This document shows positions 19,401-29,614 of a stretch of 64,000 bases of DNA, in pieces. Below the pieces are notes generated by a model. It was not told the origin of the DNA, did no database searches, and saw only the letters and a list, made by a program, of their open reading frames with translations. Both the position numbers and the translations under genes were made by a program. The DNA comes from GCA-2746795 sp963747345 (GTDB taxonomy: Bacteria > Chloroflexota > Anaerolineae > Promineifilales > Promineifilaceae): contig CAVVFA010000020.1 of NCBI GenBank assembly GCA_963747345.1, positions 62,001-126,000 of the forward strand, given 5' to 3'. Position 1 is the stretch's first letter. Each line of letters opens with the position of its first letter.

Positions 19401-22400
19401 CTACTCAATCTCTAATTCGAATGTCACTTTTCTAGGCACGCCTTGCCGACGCGGCGCATGACGATGAAGCTGCCAGCCGCCAGGATGAGACTCATGCACA
19501 ATCACGAGACCAACTGAGTTAGCCGCATTGTTGTTGGCGCTGAAGGAGGAAAGGGAAACGGCCGTTGGGCCAAAGCCCCATTGATAATCTTCCACTTCAC
19601 CATCACTCGCTAACCCAACATAGTCACCTGCAACCAAACTACTCCCTGTGGGAAACAACCGGAAACGTGCATTGATAGTGGCATTCCTGGCATCCAACGT
19701 CCCTAAAGCAACTGTTTGCGTACCTTGTAGGACGGGGCCAACATTCACAAACTCACCGGGGTCAGCAAAGTCACCATCTTGATTCAAATCAAACCAGGCA
19801 CCAAGCACACCAGGACCACCAGCCACTGTCACATCAATCGTAATGGGTGTTACACCATTCCATAGTTGGTTAGGATCTAACTGAATACCATCATCATTGG
19901 TATCACCCGTTGCCGTATTATTTTCCTGCCCTTCTGGATCGGTGTCGACTGCCAGACCTAAAAATAATACGTTACTAACAATGTGCCGAGGCCCATCGTC
20001 ACCCAAGATAGTATTGTTATAGCTGTTTGGTAAATCACCGTAATCCAATTGCGAATTAGCCAGACCAGCATCAATGGTGTTATCTGTTGTCCCTTCCAGT
20101 AAAGGAATCAAGCCAGTTTGGCCGGTAACAGGATCTGCATCACCATCAATAGAATCATCACCACCTACATTTTGGGTGGTAAAGGAATAGCCAGTGGGCA
20201 AATCAAAGTCAACGAAGTACGTATCGGCTACGATGTTGTTGAAAGCGTAGTTGCCATTGCGATCCGTGGTGGTTGTGGCAACGAATATATCATCACCGCC
20301 ACCAACACTCCCATCTAGACCTGGATCATAGAGGTTAACGACTACGCCGGAAACACCCACTTCACCGCCATCCTGTAAGCCATTATTGTTCGTGTCATAC
20401 CACACCCGATCACCCAAGTTGGCTAATGCCAGCGGATCACTGTGCGTCGCCTCCCGGGGTGTCAGTTGCTGTGTACTCGCCACTGACGCTGTATTGTCAA
20501 TGCTCGTCAACCCACCTAAAACAGGATCATTAACCCTTACACTGAATCTAACTGTCATTTCCTGATTCGGGTTAAGGACGAATCCGTCGGCTGCAAGTAC
20601 TAAGTTGGCAGGTACACCATCCGCTAAAGCGGAATTAGCACTACCCGGATCATTATCCAGCATAACGGCTGTCGTTCGTTTGATAACCACAGGAAATTTG
20701 CACATTATCAATATGAATGGCATCGAGGGAATTTCCAGCAAGATTTTGGCCAAACCGGATATAAACTGGAGCACCGGTATAGGAATCAAGGTCAATATCC
20801 CAGATGCAATATAATTGGCATCTGTACCATTTCCATTAGCTGGTATTGTAAATACAGTTGCATATCCAGTAGCTGCACTTGTGCTTGCTTCCACTAAAAT
20901 ATCTTCTTCTGTATCATCTCGTCGATAGTCGAACGACAATACCGCATTGGTACAGGTAGTCAAATTTGCTTGCCTGTAAATACCCAAATACGGGGGATCG
21001 ATATTCAAAGGCTTCAATATCCGTAAGACATACTCGCGCCCACTGGCTACTGTGCCATCATCAAAAATACTTATATTATTCGTTGTAGGGCCATTATTTT
21101 CTCCGACTTCTATCCAATCGCCAGTCCAGTTCCAACCTGCGGTACCATTATTATTCCCATAAGATTGAGCATCGAAATTATCTCGGTAATAAGCAGTGCC
21201 TGAATTACCTACATAGCCAACAGCAACCGTGCTATTGAGCACATAAAGGGTTCCTGTGGGCAGCGTATCACTAATAACAATACCTGTATGTTGGCTGGCT
21301 GTATTGTTACGCACCACCAGCGTATACTCAATCGTATCACCCGGGTTAACTGTACCCGTCGCATCAGAGGTTTTGGTAATGGAAAGCGCCGCGAATTGGT
21401 AGCCCCAATCCACATCCGTACGGTTTTCACCCGCTGCTAGAGGAACAACAGCAACATTGGCTGTGCCTGTGCCGTCCAGGTCGTACGTGGGTATTGCCCC
21501 ATTGATAGGCGACCCAACTGTAGCATCTGTTCGCACTGTATAGTTACCCGCAGGCAATCCGCCAATATAGTATCCACCATTGGCATCTGTCACATCACCC
21601 GGCTCACCAGGGTCTTGCACTCCATCATTGTTTAAGTCCACCCACACCGTCACACCGGCAATACCAGATTCCGTCGCATCCTGAACACCATCTCCATTTT
21701 GGTCATTCCACACATAATTAGAGATAGAACCGCCAGTGATGCCAAAGTCTACGGTCATGTTGGCATCATTGTCGCTGGCACTGTTCACGCCACCAGGATT
21801 ATCAGCCGCTCCCCCGTTGATGGCTTGCGTTTCACCTACAGGCTCTCCGTCATGCGTCAAGGTGATGAGGCCACTGCGGTAATCACCCGCCGTTGCCGTT
21901 GCCCCGGTATTTATATTGCTATCGGTATTGCTGACGTTCTCATTACCAGCGCTACTGTTGTTAACCGCGTTGCCATTCTGATTCGTAGAAATAATATAGC
22001 CCGTTGGCAATTGAACTTCTACGTAATAAGCACCTGGTGCCAGGTTATCGAAGTAGTAGTAGCCATCAGCGAGTGTGATAAATGGCGCAACAGCCACCCC
22101 ATTGACATCAGTCACCGCATTGCCACCGCTATCGAGCAGGTAGACCGTAGCGCCAGCCAGCCCACTTTCGTTGCTGTCTTGCACACCGTCATTGTCAACA
22201 TCTAACCACACGGTGCTGCCTAGGGCCACAACGGGGATAACACCGAAGTCAACTGTCATGTTGGCATCGTCATCGTTGGCGCTATTGACATTATTGGGGT
22301 TATCACTGCCTGCTACCCCAGAGCCACCACAGCAGACCTGTGCTTCATCTATCGGTTCGTTGTTAGGCGTCAAGGTGATAAGACCGCTGCGATAATCACC

Positions 22401-25400
22401 CACCGTCGCTGTGGCATTGGTATTGATGTTGCTATCTGTATTGCTTACATTTTCATTCCCAGAGTCCGTATTATCGACCGCGTTACCATTTTGGTTATTA
22501 CTCGGAGCATAACCCGGGAAGGAAACTTCTACGTAATAATCATTGGGCAGCAAATTTTCAAAGACATAGGTACCGTTTACACCGGTGGTAATACCAGCAC
22601 TAATGTCATTACCTAGTGCGTCCATCGTTACCTGATTACCACTGCTGTCAACTAGATAGACTGTTGCACCAGCCAATCCGTTTTCACTGCTATCCTGTAT
22701 GCCATCACCGTTGGTATCGACCCAAATCGTACTCCCCATGGCAACCAGGGGTGCTTCAAAGGCAAAATCCACCGTCATATTCCCGTTAGCATCAGCAACA
22801 CCGCTGTTAGAGCCACCATTGACTCCATTGGGATCGTCATTTGCACCACCAACCAGAGTTTCTCCTGTCGGTTCAGAACCAGCAACAAGGGTAATTGTGC
22901 CACTGCGATAGGAACCGGCCGGCGCAGCGGCCGTGTTCGTGGCATCAATATTGCTGTCCGTATTGTCTATATTGGTGGTAGTGGAGGCATTAATAGCACC
23001 GCCAACCTGATTTGCTGGCGTATAGTTATAGCTTGCAGGTGGGGTTACTTGAATGATGTAATCGCCTGGCAGCAGATTGCTGAAGGAGTAAAACCCATTA
23101 GTAGTAGTGGTGATACCCGCGCTAATATCATTTCCATTCGCGTCTGTTGTCACCTGTATGCCACTGCTATTCAGCAAAATAACGGTGGCTCCTGCGATAC
23201 CTGGCTCACTTGCATCTTGCACACCATCGCTGTTGGTGTCATTCCAGACGAAGCTGCCCAAAGAGACTACCGGACGCAGTCCTACATCAAAGCCATGATT
23301 ATTGAAGCCTGCACCACCTGTGGTAAGTGAGATTTGGAAATCCTCTGTTAATGAACCGCCATTACCTGTTGGCATAACAAAGGCATCAGAGTCCGCTATA
23401 TCAGTGATTGGATCGTTCGAGGAATCAGACGCATTATTATTAGCAGGCTGCGGTGCATTAGCTGGCGAAAGTCCCAGACCATTGACAGCTATCTGGCTGC
23501 CTTCTACGGCAATCAGATAGTTGGTATTGCGGTTTACCGAGTTGCCACCTGTCATATTCTGATTAGGTACGCCCCCAAAGAGATAATTACCACTGGCATC
23601 GGTGGTATCTGTACCCACCAGCGTTTCATCACCACTGTTAGGAATTCCATCGGGGTCAGTATAAAGATTGACAGTGACGCTCTCGATAGGTAGTTCACCG
23701 GGGTCTTGAATACCATCACCATCAGTATCATTCCAGATACGGTTGCCCAGTTCGATGGGCGCTGGGTCATTGAGCAGTTCCACATCACCCAGACCGCCAG
23801 CCTTACCAAATCGAGTGGTAGCCGGGTAAATCTGCACGGCTCGCAACCGGTCACCATTGGCGGTATCATAAGTGATGGTGCCGCCTTCAAAGGCGTCAAA
23901 AACATCATATTTAGTGCCAACAAGTTGACCGCTGCCATACGAAACCGCTAATGATCCCAGGAAGGTTTCGTCGTGATATTGCGCTGGGGCAATGCCGCCG
24001 GGCAAGTATTGATCGTTATGGAAGAACTCTGGTTGTGGCGAGCCGGGGTTAGCGTCATCGCTGGGTGGGTTGGTTGCCTGTCGGGTTTCACCGGTTAAGC
24101 CATTGGTACAGGTACGGCTAGCTACCACTCCGCTTTCTAGCTGCCAATTATTACCAGCATCCAGACAGGCGAGCAGTAGATCACCGCCAAACCGTTGATT
24201 CGTTCCCGCTAGATTGTTAGGGCCAGGGTCAGCGCCATCATACGCCTGATCGGAAAAACGGTCACGGAAACCCAAGAACATGAAACCACGTCCGTCAAAC
24301 TCGATATCTGTTAACATAGGTTGAGGAACAGCTCGGATGGCGCCAAACGTAGCCGACCAGTTAGGCCGCCAGGCATCAGTCCAGGGCTGCCATTCGGCAT
24401 CGTTAGCCTGACTGGCAGCACCATCATTCACTGCTTCGCGGGCATAGTTCAACGGAACCGAGAGGATAGGCGTGGTATTAAAGGTGTTCGTTTGCGGGTT
24501 GAATTCGTAAACATGTGCATCCAGGTATTGCAGCAGTGGCGCTATATTGGTAACAAACGTGGCTGTGGCAGGATCTAATCCGGCAACCATTGACTGCGCT
24601 GTGCAGACGCCACCCACGTACAATTTGCCATCAAAATATTTCAGGGCAAAAGGCCGCCAGTCAGAAGCATCGGGTTCGTTGGGGTTTGTGCCATTATCGT
24701 CACAATCAGTGGGTACCGGGATAGTGACGGTGGAGACGCTGCCAGAACCCGGGGCTATCGGTTGGCCAGACCCATCAAAGGTTAGGGGCATAATCACCAG
24801 TTCGCGCTCATTAAGATTGACGGTATACAAGGTATTTTCATCGTCGGAGATTTCCAGGTCGCCCAGACCAATTTTACCCACCAGCGGATAGGTGAGCGGG
24901 TCGGTAATCCAATTGGGAGTACCGCCATTGGGATGAGGATTCGCGCCTGTGGTTACCATGCTGGTGAGATCGATGAAAGCGGAAGGAGCGCCCGTTCCGC
25001 TCAGTTTGTAGATGGCGCCAGTGGTATTGGTGGCGCCAACGCCTGCCCCGCGCCGAATGTAGGTGCTGCCAAAAAGAACATCGGATTGGGCTTGATAAGC
25101 CAGACCATAAATCGTGCCCACCTGGCTGGCATTGGCATAATTTTGCAGAGTGACTGCCGTGCCGTTTGCATTGTAGAGATGTCCTCTGACAACGGGGTTG
25201 TTATTGCCGGTGGGGTCATTACGTTCCCAGGCTGGCACAGCCACATCTGGGTTGGCAATGCTGTATTGGGCAGGATTATTAAAACCAACATTTATTCCGC
25301 TAACGTTACCGCCTGAGATATCTATGAACTGGACAGTGGTGTTACCAGCGGCTCCAGGTTGCAAATAATTGAGGCTGCCGTCGCTAGGCAAAGTGAATTC

Positions 25401-25700
25401 AACCCGAGCCTCATCCCCCGCAAATGTATGGGCAATGGTATATGTGCCGTTAGCGATTGTAATAGCAGTAGGAGAGGGCGTGCCATTGGCATCGTAGGCC
25501 GTCACATTAACGCCGGCAATGCCTGGTTCTAGCGGTTGTTTCACGCCATCGGCATTATAGTCACGGAAAACGGTACCCGTGATATTACCAGCCGCCGCAT
25601 AAACTGTCTGCTGCACTAAAAGAACCGACAGGAGCAAAAGAACTACCACCCATTTACCGGTTCCTGATACTAATTTTTTTACTGTTTTTCGTTGGTTCAT
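19401..25700 (-). CDS. Giant secreted SdrD-B / DUF11 repeat surface protein
   Basis: About 2,100 residues from ATG 25700 (AGGAGTGGG upstream). A signal peptide (VVVLLLLSVLLVQQTVYAAA) is followed by a carboxypeptidase-like SdrD-B domain, a region of about 500 residues resembling a beta-propeller, then six or more SdrD-B repeats marked by GDRVWYDTNNNGLQD-type calcium loops, a DUF11 repeat (PGDTIEYTLVVRNNT), a beta-sandwich segment and a final GEVEDYQWGFGP module. Two hidden indels are likely: between about 20640 and 20815 another frame gives a far more protein-like GAPVYIRFGQNLAGN, and near 19480 another frame gives LILAAGSFIVMRRVGK, a membrane helix with basic tail ending near 19430. The protein is then probably cell-surface anchored. 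Almost no AACGGCCGTT copies lie within it. Confidence 0.85.
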   Translation of the reverse strand: MNQRKTVKKLVSGTGKWVVVLLLLSVLLVQQTVYAAAGNITGTVFRDYNADGVKQPLEPGIAGVNVTAYDANGTPSPTAITIANGTYTIAHTFAGDEARVEFTLPSDGSLNYLQPGAAGNTTVQFIDISGGNVSGINVGFNNPAQYSIANPDVAVPAWERNDPTGNNNPVVRGHLYNANGTAVTLQNYANASQVGTIYGLAYQAQSDVLFGSTYIRRGAGVGATNTTGAIYKLSGTGAPSAFIDLTSMVTTGANPHPNGGTPNWITDPLTYPLVGKIGLGDLEISDDENTLYTVNLNERELVIMPLTFDGSGQPIAPGSGSVSTVTIPVPTDCDDNGTNPNEPDASDWRPFALKYFDGKLYVGGVCTAQSMVAGLDPATATFVTNIAPLLQYLDAHVYEFNPQTNTFNTTPILSVPLNYAREAVNDGAASQANDAEWQPWTDAWRPNWSATFGAIRAVPQPMLTDIEFDGRGFMFLGFRDRFSDQAYDGADPGPNNLAGTNQRFGGDLLLACLDAGNNWQLESGVVASRTCTNGLTGETRQATNPPSDDANPGSPQPEFFHNDQYLPGGIAPAQYHDETFLGSLAVSYGSGQLVGTKYDVFDAFEGGTITYDTANGDRLRAVQIYPATTRFGKAGGLGDVELLNDPAPIELGNRIWNDTDGDGIQDPGELPIESVTVNLYTDPDGIPNSGDETLVGTDTTDASGNYLFGGVPNQNMTGGNSVNRNTNYLIAVEGSQIAVNGLGLSPANAPQPANNNASDSSNDPITDIADSDAFVMPTGNGGSLTEDFQISLTTGGAGFNNHGFDVGLRPVVSLGSFVWNDTNSDGVQDASEPGIAGATVILLNSSGIQVTTDANGNDISAGITTTTNGFYSFSNLLPGDYIIQVTPPASYNYTPANQVGGAINASTTTNIDNTDSNIDATNTAAAPAGSYRSGTITLVAGSEPTGETLVGGANDDPNGVNGGSNSGVADANGNMTVDFAFEAPLVAMGSTIWVDTNGDGIQDSSENGLAGATVYLVDSSGNQVTMDALGNDISAGITTGVNGTYVFENLLPNDYYVEVSFPGYAPSNNQNGNAVDNTDSGNENVSNTDSNINTNATATVGDYRSGLITLTPNNEPIDEAQVCCGGSGVAGSDNPNNVNSANDDDANMTVDFGVIPVVALGSTVWLDVDNDGVQDSNESGLAGATVYLLDSGGNAVTDVNGVAVAPFITLADGYYYFDNLAPGAYYVEVQLPTGYIISTNQNGNAVNNSSAGNENVSNTDSNINTGATATAGDYRSGLITLTHDGEPVGETQAINGGAADNPGGVNSASDNDANMTVDFGITGGSISNYVWNDQNGDGVQDATESGIAGVTVWVDLNNDGVQDPGEPGDVTDANGGYYIGGLPAGNYTVRTDATVGSPINGAIPTYDLDGTGTANVAVVPLAAGENRTDVDWGYQFAALSITKTSDATGTVNPGDTIEYTLVVRNNTASQHTGIVISDTLPTGTLYVLNSTVAVGYVGNSGTAYYRDNFDAQSYGNNNGTAGWNWTGDWIEVGENNGPTTNNISIFDDGTVASGREYVLRILKPLNIDPPYLGIYRQANLTTCTNAVLSFDYRRDDTEEDILVEASTSAATGYATVFTIPANGNGTDANYIASGILTLIPIPVLQFISGLAKILLEIPSMPFILIMCKFPVVIKRTTAVMLDNDPGSANSALADGVPANLVLAADGFVLNPNQEMTVRFSVRVNDPVLGGLTSIDNTASVASTQQLTPREATHSDPLALANLGDRVWYDTNNNGLQDGGEVGVSGVVVNLYDPGLDGSVGGGDDIFVATTTTDRNGNYAFNNIVADTYFVDFDLPTGYSFTTQNVGGDDSIDGDADPVTGQTGLIPLLEGTTDNTIDAGLANSQLDYGDLPNSYNNTILGDDGPRHIVSNVLFLGLAVDTDPEGQENNTATGDTNDDGIQLDPNQLWNGVTPITIDVTVAGGPGVLGAWFDLNQDGDFADPGEFVNVGPVLQGTQTVALGTLDARNATINARFRLFPTGSSLVAGDYVGLASDGEVEDYQWGFGPTAVSLSSFSANNNAANSVGLVIVHESHPGGWQLHRHAPRRQGVPRKVTFELEIE

Positions 25701-26100
25701 AAAATTCCCACTCCTGTTGTTGGGTTGATGTTGGCTACTTTGCTCATAATGACAAATTCTCAATGGAGGCCAGGATGCTGACAAACGGCCGTTACCAATC
25801 AATAAATTATTTTTTTACAGCTCGTCTTGTTTTGTGTCTATTGAGAATGGTTTCATGTAGATACATCTCGCACTCACTGAGATTGCTGCCAAAACTTCTC
25901 TACATTCTATACAAAAACCGCTCCAACCTGGGTCTTACTTTAGTCCTGTTTATGGTTAGGATTTGGTTAAGATTGGATTAAGTTAACTTCGAGACTCCGC
26001 AAATAAAGGTCTCCCCCATTTCTGTTGCTGCCCAAGCCATGTTATGCTACTCTGACCATGCCCAAAAATTACAAGAAAAACGGCATTGCCGGGAGCAATT
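25701..26100. other. 400-base intergenic region, no gene seen
   Basis: AT-rich, holding the divergent promoters of the giant surface protein and the lipoprotein downstream and one AACGGCCGTT at about 25785. I see no clear -35/-10 pair, RNA or conserved reading frame. Confidence 0.5.
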
Positions 26101-27877
26101 ATGCGTTCATTCAAAACAATCACTTTATTAGTAACTTTCTGTTTTTGGGGACTGGCTGCCTGCAATGCGGAGACGATAGCCACAACCAGCACCCCCGCCG
26201 CTGGCTTGCTGGCAACGCCACTTACGCCAGCCGAAATGGTCAACCGCGTTCCGGGTTTGGCCGACCGCCAAAGTGCCGTGCAAGCGGCTCTTGCTAACGA
26301 TCCACCTATCCTGTTGCTGCCCACTCTGGATGAGAATGAGATGACTGCCCAACAGCTTGCCATCGCCAACGAAAAATTCCAGGATTACGTGTATGATTCA
26401 GCCAGTGGCGAGCCGCTGCGTACGGAAATTATGTCGGTGCGGCAGGTGCTGCCCAGCGATATTTCAGAGCTGCCAGTGGCGTGTCCCGAAGGACAATGCT
26501 ATCGGGTGGAGCTTTACAATTACGCGGTCAATATCACCACCGTCGCCATTGTGAATGTGGTTGAGGGGGCGGTGTTGGCGGTGAATCATCTGGACAATGT
26601 GCAGCCGGACATCAGCCCGGAACTGACGGAGTTAGCCGCCCAAATTGCCATGAATTCGCCAGAGGTGATGGAGGCGCTGGGCATGGATCCGACACTCAAT
26701 GAGCCGGTGATGCCTAATGTGAAAACGGCGCTCAATGGCAGCCAATGTGAACGGTCGCGCCATTTATGTGTAGCGCCCACCTTTATCATGGGAGACCGCG
26801 CCCTGTGGGCGATTGTGGATTTGACGGATGAGCAGCTTGGTAGGGATTCGCTGGACTGATTTGGGGGAGCAGGGTACAACGGCCGTTGTCACCGAGCGCA
26901 GTCTGCAAAACGAATATGTGTGGCAAAATTTCTGCGAAAAAAGCCACACCATCGAACAAGGGGATTGGGCATTTACCTACATGCTCACCAGTTCTGATGG
27001 GCTCAAGCTGTCGGACGTGACGTATAAGGGCAAACAGGTGATGCGCAGCGCCAAGGTGGTGGATTTCCATGTTAGCTATTCCCGCGCCGATGGCTTTGGT
27101 TACAGCGATGCTATGGGCTGCCCGATGTTTAGTTCGGCGGCGGTGGTGGCGTTTAATGGGCCAGAAATCGAAGAGATTGTGCAGGACGGTGCAGTGGTAG
27201 GTTTTGCGCTGGTGCAAGATTTCCGCAGTCCGGTGTGGCCGGTGCCGTGCAACTACCGGTATGAGCAGCGTTATGAGTTTTATGATAACGGCCGTTTTCG
27301 CACCGTTGTGGGCAATTTGGGCAGAGGGTGCGGCATCAATGGTATCTACCGCCCCGTCATGCGCTTAGACCTGACCGCCTCTGAAGATGGCAGCCAGGAT
27401 AGTTTTGCCGAATGGACGGGCAGCGAGTGGCAAATGTGGGAAACTGAACAGTGGCAGTTGCAAGATGAAAACACCGTCTACACGCCAGAAGGATATCAAT
27501 ACCGCCTCACCGCCCCCGATGGCTCCGGCTTTTATATGGAACCAGGCAACGGGCAATTTGGAGATGGCGGTCGGGGTGACAACGCCTTCACCTATGTCAT
27601 GCGCCGCGACGCGGAGAGGGATGAAGGCGAATCTGACCTGACAACGATTGGCGCTTGCTGCAATACCGACCATCAGCAAGGGCCAGAACAGTTCCTCTCG
27701 CCAGCCGAAGCCATTGTCGAAGAAGATTTGGTCATCTGGTACGTGCCCCAATTGGAAAATAATGATACGCCCGGTGAAGAGTATTGTTGGGCCAATACGA
27801 CCATCGTGGACGGTATTCCTGAAGTGCAGGTGTTTCCTTGTTACGCGGGGCCGATGTTTGTGCCGATTGGTGAATAA
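26101..27877 (+). CDS. Copper amine oxidase-like lipoprotein, copper site apparently lost (frameshifted)
   Basis: From ATG 26101 a signal peptide ends in lipobox GLAAC. The remaining 570 residues follow the layout of copper amine oxidases: small N-terminal domains (PAEMVNRVP, IVDLTDEQL), then GLKLSDVTYKGKQV, PVPCNYRYEQRYEFYDNG (N-Y-x-Y where the topaquinone Tyr lies) and DLVIWYVPQ near the end. Where the family has an HxH copper pair before RLD, here it reads GIYRPVMRLDL, so both His are missing. The frame changes near 26845. It may be a binding or structural derivative. Family assignment is by pattern only. Confidence 0.58.
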
Positions 27878-27885
27878 TTTTTAAT

Positions 27886-27955
27886 ACAAAGAAACAAAAG
27901 GGCGGAGAAACAAAGAAAGACCTTTGTCCCTTTGTTTCTTTGTTCCTTTGTATGA
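27886..27955. repeat. Low-complexity inverted repeat (AAACAAAG words)
   Basis: CAAAGAAACAAAAGGG words are followed by CCCTTTGTTTCTTTG, able to form a hairpin after the amine-oxidase-like gene. Similar blocks lie at 31709-31790 and 54350-54415. Confidence 0.7.
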
Positions 27956-27960
27956 ATTCT

Positions 27961-28075
27961 TTAGGTAAAAGCGGGAAAGTTTTTGGAAATAAAATTGTGC
28001 AAAACCCGCTTTTCCTTGAAGGAAACCACAATTTTGCGTGTTGGTAATTTTAAGAACTTTTTGTGGTTTACCTAA
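27961..28075 (-). repeat. 115-bp TTAGGTAAA element, copy D (reverse)
   Basis: Complete reverse-orientation copy ending 13 bases before the ATG of the next gene, which therefore has an element-derived leader. Confidence 0.88.
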
Positions 28076-28088
28076 AAGTGAAGGGAAC

Positions 28089-29066
28089 ATGACAAAAAAG
28101 AAAAAAACGGCTCAAAAACAACCCTGGTACAAAAAATGGCAGATTTGGGCGGTGGTGGTTGTTATCTTATTAGGTGGCGGAGCCGTGTGGTTCTGGCGGC
28201 AAAATTCTCCGCCGCCGCTGCCTGCTGATTATCAGGTGGGAAATGTGACGACGTGTCTGGCTGGCCCGGCGTTTACGGCTGATTTGGGACTGGACAGTCC
28301 GGCGATTGATACCAGCCAGGTACTTGCCACTGGATTGGTTTTACGAGAACCGTTTGAAAACGGCCGTTTCTACCAACATGAAACGTGGGACGACGCAGGG
28401 AATGTGGGGCCGTTTGCCTACGATGGCACTGGCACGATCTACGTGGGGCCGACGCCGTTAGCCAGCCTCCAGACCAACCCCACGGCCGAGCAAAATTGGA
28501 TTTATAGAGTGGATACGTTAACGGCCGTTATGGAAAAATACATCGAGCTGCCCTGGCCGCTGCCCCCCAGCGGCGCCAACCCCTTCGGCATTATCGGCCT
28601 CACCTATGATTGTGATACCGACAGCCTCTATGCCGCCACCGTCGCCGGTTCTACCGCCCAAGAGGAAGTGGGCGGCATCTACCAAATCGATCTGAAAACC
28701 GGGGAAATCGTGTCACAACTGGACAAAACCGACGCCATCGGTCTCGGCATCTTCAACAGCGCAGAAGGAAAGCGTTTGTTTTACGGCTCGGCACGCGCTC
28801 CCGAAGTTTATTCCATTGGCCTGAATGCCAGCACCGGCGAAATTTATGGCGAACCCCGTTTTGAGTTTTCCTTAGCCGCCCAACCCGGCGGTAGTTTTGA
28901 CAATGCCAATCGCATCCAGTTCACAAATGATGGCAAAATGGTCGTCAAAGGGAACGAATTTAGCTTCAGTTTACAAGTCGCCAGCGACCCCCAGCGCAAT
29001 GTCTACAGTTTCCAACATGAACCAGCAGATGACAGTTGGGTTTTCCTCAATGTAGAACAACAATAG
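28089..29066 (+). CDS. Membrane-anchored protein with propeller-like repeats, unknown
   Basis: A 325-residue protein: Lys-rich N terminus, one membrane helix (IWAVVVVILLGGGAVWFW) and an external domain with strand-turn patterns such as YQIDLKTGEIVSQLDKTD and YSIGLNASTGEIYG that suggest a beta-propeller of the SMP-30/NHL kind. No catalytic motif is recognised. ATG 28089 is favoured since upstream in-frame sequence is the repeat element. GAAGGGA precedes the ATG. The GNAT gene follows by six bases. Confidence 0.65.
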   Translation: MTKKKKTAQKQPWYKKWQIWAVVVVILLGGGAVWFWRQNSPPPLPADYQVGNVTTCLAGPAFTADLGLDSPAIDTSQVLATGLVLREPFENGRFYQHETWDDAGNVGPFAYDGTGTIYVGPTPLASLQTNPTAEQNWIYRVDTLTAVMEKYIELPWPLPPSGANPFGIIGLTYDCDTDSLYAATVAGSTAQEEVGGIYQIDLKTGEIVSQLDKTDAIGLGIFNSAEGKRLFYGSARAPEVYSIGLNASTGEIYGEPRFEFSLAAQPGGSFDNANRIQFTNDGKMVVKGNEFSFSLQVASDPQRNVYSFQHEPADDSWVFLNVEQQ

Positions 29067-29072
29067 AAAAGT

Positions 29073-29505
29073 ATGACTAACTTCCGCATCACCCAAGAAG
29101 ATAATGCCTCTTCAGAGGAAAAAGAAATCATCCATCAGGGATTGGCCGCCTACAATACAGCTCACTTTGGCTACGACGATGGCAAACCGCTCAACTTCTT
29201 TGTCCGCGATGGCGCAGGCAAGATTGTGGGTGGTCTGTTGGGGTTCACGTATTGGGATTTCCTCGCCATCGATATATTCTGGCTAGACGAGTCCGTGCGC
29301 GGGCAAGGGTTTGGTGGGAAAATGCTGGCGATGGCCGAGCATGAAGCCATCGCAGCGTGGCTGCACGACGGCCCATTTAGACACCTTTGAATTTCAGGCA
29401 CCTCTTTTCTATGAGAAATATGGCTTTGAACGATGGGGTGCTTTGGAAGGATATGCGGGTAAGTTCAAGCGTATTTACTACAAAAAAAACCTGCTACAAC
29501 CTTGA
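29073..29505 (+). CDS. GNAT-family N-acetyltransferase (frameshifted)
   Basis: Acetyl-CoA-binding loop RGQGFGGKML (usual Q/RxxGxG/A), preceded by the strand IDIFWLDESVR, and a C-terminal FYEKYGFERWG typical of small GNATs. The frame shifts near 29375, between TAHLDTFEFQAP and the upstream WLHDG; joined length is about 143 residues, normal for the family. Close spacing to the upstream gene suggests cotranscription. Substrate unknown. Confidence 0.82.
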
Positions 29506-29614
29506 AAAATTAAACAACTAGCCAACATGCTGAGCTTTGCAGTCTTGCCTCATGCATCGCTTTGATTGACGGTAGGCTTCGACAAGCTCAGCCGCCACTG
29601 GTTAAGGAGAAACG

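Noticed and set aside
25763..25981. 72-codon open frame upstream of the giant surface protein
   Set aside because: Lies in AT-rich leader DNA, with no start context or homology-like pattern.
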